This document shows positions 18,546 to 27,303 of a stretch of 31,043 nt of DNA, piece after piece. Source of the DNA: Pinguiococcus pyrenoidosus (lineage: Eukaryota > Sar > Pinguiophyceae > Pinguiochrysidales > Pinguiochrysidaceae); NCBI GenBank assembly GCA_019677205.1, contig JAAMXY010001115.1:4355-35397 (forward strand). The letters run 5' to 3'. The first letter of the stretch is position 1. Each line of letters starts with the position of its first letter. A program made the position numbers and the translations under genes. Below the pieces are notes generated by a model. That model was not told the origin of the DNA. It saw only the letters and a program-made list of their open reading frames with translations, and did not search any database.

Positions 18546-19097
18546 TCATCTCGCGGCCGGGTTGGACTGCAGCATTCGAAAGGCAGTCTGGCACTTGCGC
18601 AGCGCGCTCTCGGCCTGGCGCTGCTGGTCGGCCAAGGTGGTGCTGCCCAGCGTGGCGAAGGGGTTGTACTGCTGCTCCTGCTGCAGGCTCTTCTTGGTCT
18701 CGAGCGCGGCCAGATAGAGGCTCTTCACATCCTGCAGGCGCTCCCTCCTGCGATTCAGGATGACCTCCAGCTTGGCCACCTTCTTCTTCACCGCATCTAG
18801 CTCCACCGCCTTGCCGCGCATGAAGGAGCCGGACCTCCGGATGGCGTTGCCATTGACGTCCATGGAATACGAGAGCTCCTCATCTAATCGCTGCTGGTGC
18901 TGCCGCTCCTTCTCCAAGCCCTCCTTGGTCTCGTTGATCCCGCGCTTCTCCTCCATGAGACAGCTCTCCAGCTGCGAGATCGCCGCTCCCAGCTCCGAGA
19001 CGCGCCCCACGCTCACCGGGTGGACGTCGTCGTCCGGCACGCGCTCGTAGTCGCCGCGCCGCAGGCAGCAGCACAGGTTGTCCACCACCCAGTCCAT
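18546..19097 (-). CDS. Coiled-coil protein with N-terminal cysteine cluster
   Basis: Single exon, 183 aa from the ATG at 19097. The start MDWVVDNLCCCLRRGDYERV has three adjacent cysteines (9-11) next to basic residues, a pattern often palmitoylated. From about residue 30 the sequence is mostly heptad-like helix (VSELGAAISQLESCLMEEK, AVELDAVKKKVAKLEVIL, ERLQDVKSLYLAALETKK). It has no transmembrane helix. The architecture recalls membrane-tethered SNARE-like or ESCRT-associated helical proteins, but no family motif is clear. The frame is open upstream to 19208, where the sequence looks like 5' UTR. The stop sits 62 bp from the MetAP stop, so these 3' ends almost overlap. Confidence 0.8.
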   Translation of the reverse strand: MDWVVDNLCCCLRRGDYERVPDDDVHPVSVGRVSELGAAISQLESCLMEEKRGINETKEGLEKERQHQQRLDEELSYSMDVNGNAIRRSGSFMRGKAVELDAVKKKVAKLEVILNRRRERLQDVKSLYLAALETKKSLQQEQQYNPFATLGSTTLADQQRQAESALRKCQTAFRMLQSNPAAR

Positions 19098-20450
19098 AGC
19101 TCGACTCGGCAGGACACGGACGAGCCGGAGATCACCGCCGCCCAGGCGTGCGGAAACGCAGGCTCCGCTGCGGATGGCCTTCGAAGGGGCCGATTGAAAA
19201 AGCTCCAAAAGCGGAAAGCGGCAGCGGCGCGGAAGGCGGGGGGCGAAACCTGCGTCTTTGAAACTTCAGTTGAATTTGGATTTCGGGCCGAGTTGAAGAT
19301 CGGGCGCCGCTCGATACAGGCGGGCGCATCAGAGCGCAGCGGGCTTGACATGTCCACGAATTCGTTGACCTCAGCCTTGTGCCTCGTGCTCCCCACCACC
19401 ACCACTTCCCCCACCACCAGCACCACCATAAATCTTGAGAAATTCCATTGGAAGCTAGGGGGAAACTAGGAACCTGGGAAAACTGGGAACCTGGGAAACT
19501 GGAACTGACGCAGACTCTCGTGGCCAATGGGAACGGTGTGACCTCCGGAAGCCAGGGCCCGCTTGGAAACGGGTGTGGAATCAGCCGCCAAGCGTGAGAA
19601 GAACTGGGCGGTGATTCGTCACCGACGCCACAATCCCGAGGATGGCGTGCGCACGTGCGCGGTGATTCGCGGAACCTTGCTGGGGCCATTCTGTCCGCTT
19701 CCATTCGCCGCTGCGCATTTTCAAATAGAGGATTTCACGCTAAATTGGCCAATGCCTGCTGGCGGCAGAAGCTGACGTGTGGACTTGACGAGAAGCGGTC
19801 CGGAACAGCTGAAGAAGGCGGTTCATGTGGTTTTCGAAGATTGGGCGGCCCGCGTGTACATCTGGCCTGGGATTCGCGGGATTCGCTGGAAAAAATTCAA
19901 GATGGCTTGCTGGCGCAATGGATGCATGGCGCCTTGCGCAGCGCGTAGGATGCGCGTCGAGACGGAACGAATCAGTTCCGTCGCGCCCGGGAGTCCACTG
20001 CCGTTTCTCCGCAGGCCAATCCCAACCACAGATGACGTGTGCCCACTTCAATGACATGCTTCTCACCAAGGTACCTGCACGTTTCATGAGAATCCTAGTC
20101 TCATATGCAATTTTGTTAATATTTCAATTCTATGCATGAGAAAAAGGAAACGCCTTCTATGGGGATCCATCCGCAGACTGGCCAGCTTCAAAGCCTCGCA
20201 GTCCCTTGTGATCGCATGTGCTAGCCAGAATAAGCCACGTGCCTTCCCGACGAGACGGAGCGCGAGAAGCAAGCTCGGTGCCCGTGGTTGGCTGCTGCGA
20301 GAAAGCCGCAGAAGGTTTGTGCGCAGCTTTCTCAAGTCTGTGCGCCGACGCGTTTCGCGCGCGCCACGCCACATCGTTCGCGCCGGCACTTGCTTCGCGC
20401 GACAGGTTGGAAGCTTGGCTCGCGTTTGCACGGGGCGCTCGCGCGCGACC
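19098..20450. promoter_or_regulatory. Long divergent region between coiled-coil and heat-shock factor genes
   Basis: No convincing gene in these 1.35 kb. Six CCAAT/ATTGG pentamers are present (19524-19528, 19744-19748, 19749-19753, 19840-19844, 20016-20020, and one weakly placed near 19448). Those at 19744-19753 form the palindrome ATTGGCCAAT. A CAC-rich run (about 19394-19430) and a GGGAAACT-type minisatellite (19461-19507) also occur. A frame joined to HSF is open from 20136, but its Arg-rich sequence looks like a translated 5' UTR. An unseen small exon cannot be excluded. Confidence 0.4.
19461..19507 (+). repeat. Short imperfect minisatellite, AACCTGGGAAAACTGGG-type
   Basis: The segments GGAACCTGGGAAAACT and GGGAACCTGGGAAACT follow one another, flanked by further GGAAACT copies, in non-coding DNA. 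Confidence 0.75.
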
Positions 20451-21766
20451 ATGTCCAGCAAGTACGCGCCACTGCGGCGAAGTCGGCGCACCCGCCAGGA
20501 GCGCCGCGAGAGCGAGGACGCCACGAGAGCGACGCTCGCCAAGGGCGCCGGCAACGCCAGCTTCCCGGAGAAGCTGCGCATGCTGTTCACGGAGGAGAGT
20601 GACGCGGTGATCGACTGGCTGTCCAGCGGAGACGCCTTCATGATCGCGGACTGCGACACCTTCGTGGCCAAAGTCTTGCCCAAGTACTTCCGCCACAACA
20701 ACCTCACGTCCTTCCAGCGACAGCTCAACCTCTACGGCTTCCGCCGCGTGACCAAAGGAGAAGACAAGGGCGCCTATCGCCACCCATTTTTCAAGCGCGA
20801 CCACCCGGAGCTCCTCGCCTATGTCACGCGCAAGCAGCGCAAAGAAGGCTCGAGTGCGCACGAGTCCAAAGTCGACCCGGAAGCGTCCGCGCCGGCGCCG
20901 GAACCCGAGTCCAAGGTACGCCCGACGGTAGCGAAGGAAAAGCAGTCGGCGCGCGGTGGCGGAGAGAGGCGCACAACGGTAGTTGAAGTGGCGGGACACG
21001 TGGATCCCCTGCGCCGTGGAGGGCGAGAGTCAGCACAGCGGAGCAGCGAAGTTGAGCCGACGACGGAGCGGATGCAAGGGTTTGCTAAAACATTATCGAT
21101 TGCGGCATCGCAGGAGCAGAACGACGGCGGCGTCTCGCGAGCGTCGTCGGGAGTCAGCCTCCCGGCCGTCGTGTCCTTCCCGGGAGCGGCCGGCATGATG
21201 GCCAAAGTCGGCCCCAGCAGCAACAACTCGTCCAGGACGTCGCTCACGTCGCTCAGCAAGCCCCAGCTCCACGACACGCCGCTCGCCACGTCACCGCTGC
21301 CGAGCACGAGCTCGTCGCTGAGCCTGAGCGCCTACCAGATGGGCGGGCACCACGCAGGCTTCGCCAAGGTACGGCAGTGACGCACGCAGCCTTCCGGCAG
21401 CACCGCAGCGCCGCTCTCGCCCCGCCGCCTTGAGTCCGCGCGCGTTGCAGTCCTCTGACGTGGTTCCTGCCTTTCTCGTTCCAAATTTCGGCGCTGGCCC
21501 AGCAGGAAGCACGCACGGCGCAGACGCTCGTGCCCGTCCCGGCGGCGCAGCACAAGAACTTGCCCGCGTCCGTGTACCACAAGGGCATGACGCGCTGCTA
21601 CAGTCGGAACTCGGAGCTTGGCAGCGACATCGGTGACATGACCGAAGACCAGGACTTTCTCATCCCAGGCGTCGATCTGAACAGCATCGACGACTTCGAG
21701 CTCGAGAAGGTCTTCTCCCCTCCCCTGGAAAGGCGCGAGGTCGTGCCGTACCCCGTGTCGACCTAG
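20451..21766 (+). CDS. Heat shock factor-type transcription factor
   Basis: HSFs bind nGAAn repeats as trimers and switch on stress genes in the nucleus. Exons 20451-21368 and 21506-21766 (or 21503, see findings) give about 392 aa. The winged-helix DNA-binding domain spans about 38-130: FPEKLRMLF, WLSSGDAFMI, VLPKYFRHNNLTSFQRQLNLYGFRR with the recognition helix SFQRQLNLYGF, then GAYRHPFFKRDHPELL. Basic KLRK-type sequences flank it. The rest is Ser/Pro/Ala-rich with charged patches. I do not see a clear HR-A/B leucine-zipper, so trimerisation may be weak or use a divergent segment. The second exon ends in an acidic segment, GVDLNSIDDFELEKVF, which looks like an activation region. The ATG at 20451 begins the first protein-like sequence. 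Confidence 0.9.
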
Positions 21767-22732
21767 CTCGGCTCCGTGGCTCCGCCACCGGCACCGTGAG
21801 GCGTGCGCTGCTGGAGCAGCGGACAACTGTACACACGAAGGGTATGATTTGGTCCGTGGAGCGCGCGCCCTTCGAGTGCAGCTGGTGCCGGTGGAGGCGA
21901 GAGTGAAGTGATGCCACCCGCGAGGGCTCCTAGAGAGAGGCATGTACATACCAGCCGGACAGGTTGCGGTACTCGGCTGTTGCTATCGTTTCGCTTTTGT
22001 GAAGATTTGGAAACATGGAAGCTTTTGTGAATAACTCCCGAGGGCGCAATGCGCGATACGTGCATCGTACGCTTGACGGTGCGGGCGGAGGCTGGCGAGG
22101 AGGAGGACTGGAATGGAATGTACTTACGAACCGTCTTGTTGGTATCCGCATAAGTCGGGCGTACCTGCCGATAAACGATACGTGTAAAATGTGCTCGAGA
22201 AAGCTGCTCGGGGATAGGATAATGTAAATTCGGCATACGGACATATCCAGAGAGCTTTTGCGATGGTTTCTTTTTTTGGCGCTGTTTTCCTGTTGCGCCG
22301 TGTAGTCTTTCGTTTTCGCAGTGTTTTGCCGACGAGCGGGGGTTCTGAGGACGGCATGTTCTGACCTCTGGCGACAAAAGTCTGCAGGTGTACGAAATCC
22401 GTTTCCGACGCTGAAGGCGAGTTGGCATGTAGAGCGATGCGGCCTGTAGCAAGGTGTACATAAGACCGTCCCTGCTGCGTGGGCCCTGTTTAGAGTCCGA
22501 GCGGCGACGCGAACCCGCTTCGGACGGCCCACCAGGAGCGCTGTCTTTTCCCCACGACGGTGTGCCACTCAAGCCTACGCATAACCTGTATATTGACTTG
22601 AAGCTCAAGTTTCTTGATGAGTCTGGTCGCTGGAGATCGCTGCCTCCTCGCTCCTTCCTACACCTCGACCCACGGATCATGGCGCTGCTTCAGCGTCTCC
22701 GGTTTCAGGCTCCCGATCATGCACTACGCATC
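21767..22732. other. Convergent region between HSF and OGDH genes
   Basis: Nearly 1 kb with the two 3' ends and no gene I can support. The minus strand has a 918-nt frame without stop (21763-22680), but its translation (Arg/Ser/Pro-rich, no domain, no hydrophobic pattern) looks random. Confidence 0.45.
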
Positions 22733-25700
22733 CTACTTGAAAGTCTTGTTCATTATCGCCTCGTACTCCGCCACGTGCACGGCTGTGATTCCCGTCGCTG
22801 GCGCGGCCGACGGCTTCCGCCCCACGAACTAAAGAGGATGAGAAACACAGAGGCGTCAGCGGCGGCAGGAGGAGGAACGCGATCTGCCGCCCATTGGGCA
22901 TCCACGTCATGGACCACAAGAAACGTTGCTTACGTGAGGAAGCTTGCCGGTCGCCGTGCGAATGCGTGGCTGGACGTAGCTCCAGGGACCCATGTTCTTC
23001 GGCTCCTCCTGCACCCAGACGAGCTCTGCGTCGCCCGAGTACTTCTTCACCTCCGCGGCCAAGCGATCGAAAGGGAACGGAGCGATCTGCTCGATGCGAA
23101 TGATTGCAATGTCCTTCCGGTCCCTCTTGGTCCGCTCCGCGACCAGATCGTAGTAGACCTGGCCAGAGCAAAGGAGGACCTTCTTCACCGCGCTGCTGCC
23201 GTCGATGCTCTCGTCCTGCTCTCCGTAGACCCGGATGAAGCCCGAGTCCGGGCCGAAGTCTTCGATGCTGGAGGCTGCCGCCTTGAGGCGCAGAAGCCGC
23301 TTGGGCGCCGCGACAATCAGCGGCTTGCGGAAGTCCCGGTGAATCTGCCGACGGAGCACGTGGAAGTAGTTGGCCGAAGTGGTGCAGCTAACCACCTGCT
23401 GGTTGGTCTGCTGGATCTGCATCCGCTCCTGAATGCCCATGCTTGGCACGATCTCCTCGTCGTCGTCACAAAGCTGGAGGAACCTATGCACATTGGTCGC
23501 GGATCCTCTGGTGAGCCTCATCATCATCCCCAACAACACCACGACGCGTCCTCATCCGAGCTCCGAGCAGTTTACGTACCGCTCCAGTCGGCAGCTGGAG
23601 TGCTCCGCACCCTGGCCGTCATATCCGTGTGGAAGCAGCAGAGTAATGCCGGACTGGCGCATCCACTTGTCCTCGCCGCTGGTGATGAACTGGTCGATGA
23701 TCACCTGCGCGGTGTTGCAGAAGTCCCCAAACTGCGCCTCCCAGATGACGAGGGCGTTGGGATTCTCAAGCGAGTACCCAGCTTCGAAACCCAGCACGCC
23801 ATACTCGCTCAGGATCGAGTTGCGCGCGATGAATTGCGCCTGGTGGAAGGGCCAAAATTAGATGCCGATGAACGCAATCCGAAAGGAAAACGAGGTAACG
23901 AGGGAGCTCTTCAGCACACCTGCGTGTCCCGAGTCGGCTCGTCCTTCACGTGCTCGTGCATCGACTTGATCTCCGCAAGGTTGTTCAAGGGCACGTACGT
24001 CTCGCCCGTCTTCTGATCGTGCAGAACGGCCTGGCGGTGCGAAAACGTCCCACGCTCCACGTCCTGCCCGGTGATGCGAACGTGGTTGCCCTCAAGCAGC
24101 AGCGTCGCGAAGGCGAGGGCCTCTGCCGATCCCCAATCGATGCCCTCGCCGCTGGTGATGGCCTGCTTGCGCGCGTCCATGACCTTCGCGAGGTTGCGAT
24201 GCAGCATGAAGCCACTGGGCACATCTGTCAGCTTCGGCCCAAGCTCCTTGAGGAAGGCCACATCCACGCCAGTGGGCTGGATCCGGCTCTGCTGGCGGGG
24301 GCTCTTGAAGCCCTCCCACTTGGAGCTGAGCCACTCCTCCGGGTGCTCGTACGAGTCGGCCGCTTCGAAGTCCTTCTCGTACTGCTGGTGGACGAACTCA
24401 TCGATGTCCTTCATGTCCCCCTCGCTCACGCCGCTCGCGAGAAGGTGGCTGCGGTACGCCTCGAGCACCTTCGGGTGATCGGAGATCTTCTGATACAGCA
24501 GGGGCTGCGTGAAAGCCGGCTGGTCGAGCTCGTTGTGCCCGTTGCGGCGGTAGCAGATGAGGTCGATGATTACGTCCTCTCCGAAATGCTGGCGGTACTC
24601 CACGGCCATCTCGAAGGCGGTGACCACGGCGAGGGGGTCGTCGCCGTTGCAGTGGAAGATCGGCAAGTCGAAGGCCTTGCCGATGTCGCTGCAGTACAGG
24701 GTGGAGCGCCCGTTGCTCGGATCGGTGGTGAAGCCCACCTGGTTGTTCACCACGACGTGGATGGTCCCACCGGTGCCGAAGTCGGGGACCTTGGCCATCT
24801 GCATGGTCTCGTACAGGACTCCCTGGCCCGAGAAGGCGGCGTCGCCGTGCAGAATCACAGCCATCGCTCTTTTGAGCTCCTGCTCCGAGTCGCCCATGTA
24901 GAACTGCTTCGCCCGCGCCTTGCCAACGACCAGTGGGTCCACCGCCTCGAGGTGACTCGGGTTCGCCAGCAGGCTCAGATGGACTTCGCGGCCATCGGGA
25001 TACCGCCTCGTCATGGACGTGCCCAGGTGGTACTTGACGTCTCCGCTGCTGCTCCAGTCCTCGGACGTCTTGTCGTACATCTCCATATCGACATGCGTGC
25101 CCTTGAACTCCTTGAATATCTGTCGCATGTCCTTGCGAAGCACGTTCGCGAGCACGTTCAAGCGGCCGCGATGGGGCATCCCGAGCACAAAAGCTTCGAT
25201 TCCAATCTCGCTACCTATACATGTGGCGACGGTTCACGCTCCTTGTCTTCGTCGGAGGCTCTGCGGCGTAACCGCCTCCGGACCCTTGGCGTACCTCTGT
25301 CTACCATGGCCTTGAGGCCGGGAATGCACGCTTCGCCTCCATCGAGGCCGAAGCGCTTCGTCGTGTTAAACTTGTGGCCCAGGAAGGACTCGAACTGCTG
25401 CGCAAAGGCCAGCCTCTCGTAGATGTGCAGCTTCTTGTCCTCCGTGTACGTCAGATACGCGGGATTCTCGACCTTGGAGCGGATCCAGTTGCACTTGTCT
25501 CGGCTTTGGATGTGCATATACTCCACTCCGAGGCCTTGGCAGTACGTCTTCTTCAGGTTGTTGACGACGGTCCGCAGCGTCATGCCCTTCGGGTCGCGGC
25601 CCAGAATGTCCAGGAAGCCGCGGTTGCCTCCGGAGGTGGAGCCCTGCAAGTTGAGCTCCCTGTCCCACTCTTCCGGCGAGAATCCGTGGAAAGTGGGGTT

Positions 25701-26156
25701 CAGTTCCGGAATCTCCTTCTGCTGCTTCTTGCGCCAGAGGTGAATGTTCAGCGGGTCCAGATTCGCCACTTCGTGTCCACGGACTTGGTAAGCTCGGATG
25801 AGGTAACTGAGGCCCAGCGAGTCGTCCTTGGTGGCCGGGGCGCCGGCGACACCCCTTGAAAACGCGGTGCCCGGTGTCGGCGCGGGAACGAAGCTGTTCT
25901 GCGAGAACTCGCCCGAGTCCACGGACTCAAAGTACGCGCGCCAGCTGGAGTGGACCGAGTTGGGATCCCGGCGAAAGGCCTCGTACATGCTCTCCACGTA
26001 GACACTGTTCGCGCCGCTCAAAAACGAATCCGCTTCCGCGAAAGTGGACTTTCGGCGCCGCGCCGCGCCCAGCGCCGCTGAACCACCGCAGATTAGCGTC
26101 CAAAAACGCGACAAAGCAGCACTTCTGGACTTACCCGTGCGCGCTGCGCGCATCAT
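22733..26156 (-). CDS. 2-oxoglutarate dehydrogenase E1 component, mitochondrial
   Basis: The thiamine-diphosphate E1 of the TCA-cycle complex, decarboxylating 2-oxoglutarate and passing succinyl groups to E2. Exons 26135-26156, 25295-26077, 23920-25214, 23580-23839, 22934-23483, 22733-22828; introns 57, 80, 80, 96 and 105 bp; all phases agree; 1001 aa, the usual length. The basic start MMRAART then [13 protein letters not shown] is a mitochondrial presequence. The N-terminal domain has [18 protein letters not shown], then [14 protein letters not shown] (His283), [42 protein letters not shown] (ThDP/Mg region), [44 protein letters not shown] and [12 protein letters not shown] (restored by the 96-bp intron), ending [12 protein letters not shown]. 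The first intron has canonical GTAAGT and lies inside the presequence. Confidence 0.95.
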
Positions 26157-26487
26157 CTTGGATATTTCGAAGTGGCGCCGCAGTATTAAGCGCGCAAAGT
26201 CCGCCGTCGCAAGACGAAGATCGAGAGAGACAAAATGGACGCGAGCATTCGGCCCGGACAGACACCGTATCTGGGGATAAATACAAAGCTGCGACGTTCG
26301 GATCTGAAGATAAATCGCGGTGGTGTCGAAGCCGAAGAAACGAAGCTTCTGTCCAGTGATGTCGTCCAATGATGTCGCAGCCACTGCTCCTCATCCCTTA
26401 TCCACCCTCTGTTATATCTCGATAATCTTCACAACTTGAAAAGCGCGCGCGGGCACTCTCCGAAGTCTTGCGTCCTCCTTGTTCAGC
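26157..26487. promoter_or_regulatory. Divergent promoter region between OGDH E1 and TMEM14-family genes
   Basis: 331 bp with one CCAAT box at 26366-26370 set in a small direct repeat of GATGTCG (26359-26377), and the AT-rich dodecamer GATAAATACAAA at 26276-26287, which also occurs at 13157-13168 upstream of the 69-aa membrane protein gene. Confidence 0.4.
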
Positions 26488-26951
26488 ATGACCACTGCGC
26501 TGCCGGATCACTATGTGTCTCTCTCGTACGGCGTGTTTTTGATCGCCGGTGGCGTCGTAAGTGTCGTGTGGCGCGCAGTGACTGAAAGATGGATATCCGC
26601 TCAACCACAGATATCTTTCGCGCTTGGCCGCAGATCGGTTATGTCCAAAAAGGCTCGAAGATGTCGCTCGCGATGGGCGCTGGCAGCGGACTCGTCGTGG
26701 CGTTCTGCGCGTACATGTACGCGGTGGAGTACTACCAGACTCCCAACATCTCCAAAGTGTCCACGGTGATCCCTCTCTTCATTTCCGGCGCCATCTCGGT
26801 GCTGATGACCTCTCGATATGCGTCGTCGGGCAAGTTTATGCCCGCTGGAGTAGTGGCGTGCCTTAGCGTGCTCACTTGTACATACTACGCGCTGCGTCTG
26901 AGCGGTGTCTTGAAGCGACCGAAGCGGAGAAGAGCGAGATACAACAACTGA
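26488..26951 (+). CDS. TMEM14-family small membrane protein (FAX1/TMEM14C-like)
   Basis: The family includes TMEM14C (mitochondrial, porphyrin export in heme synthesis) and plant FAX1 (plastid fatty-acid export). Exons 26488-26556 and 26634-26951 (intron 77 bp, canonical GTAAGT donor, phase 0) give 128 aa. The join creates GVFLIAGGVIGYVQKGSKMSL, the conserved first-helix/glycine loop of the family. Further helices lie at about 33-54, 62-80 and 90-108, with SSGKFMPAGVVA as the family signature before the last helix, and a basic tail RPKRRRARYNN. There is no long presequence, favouring mitochondria or ER over plastid, but location and cargo are inference. Its promoter is shared with a mitochondrial TCA enzyme. 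Confidence 0.88.
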
Positions 26952-27303
26952 AAAAAAAGCACACACACACACAACAGAAAAACAAAAACTTGAAATCGAA
27001 GGTGAGAGAGGCTGAGCAAGGCACGCCGCGCGGCTCGCTGATGATTTCCCTGAACCAAAACGACTTCACCTTCCACTGATCGCCTGTTCGGCGGTGAATA
27101 ACTGTCTTTGGCGAAGGATTGAGACCTGGGATTCTTGCTGAGAGCTTTTGGGCAGCGTGTTGAGAGGGCCGCGGGTTCGACGATGAGTCTCTCGTCTGAC
27201 AAAGTTTGCGTCGCTTTCTTTCCCTTCTTCTCTGTTTTTCTAGATCCTTCAGAAAGCTGGGAGATACAGCGCCAGTCTAGGCCTTGCTGCGCTAAGAACG
27301 CCG
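26952..27303. other. Convergent 3' region between TMEM14-family and WASH genes
   Basis: About 350 bp with no gene seen. A short CA run and A-rich stretch (26951-26990) directly follow the TMEM14 stop. A GGTTCGA at about 27172 is not part of a tRNA cloverleaf. Confidence 0.45.

Noticed and set aside
17572-18594. 340-codon minus-strand frame opposite MetAP
   Set aside because: It is a shadow of the MetAP codons; all metal ligands and motifs are on the plus strand.
20136-20450. N-terminal extension of HSF by 105 residues
   Set aside because: The frame is open, but the translation is Arg/Ser-rich and unlike HSF N-termini; the ATG at 20451 precedes the first protein-like sequence.
22454-25422. 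Plus-strand frames of 520 and 490 codons opposite OGDH
   Set aside because: They run straight across OGDH introns and exons alike and are low-complexity Leu/Val/Arg-rich; the minus strand is a full OGDH E1.
27160-27190. GGTTCGA resembling a tRNA T-loop
   Set aside because: No acceptor, D or anticodon stem can be folded around it; same for similar heptamers near 9086 and 29292.
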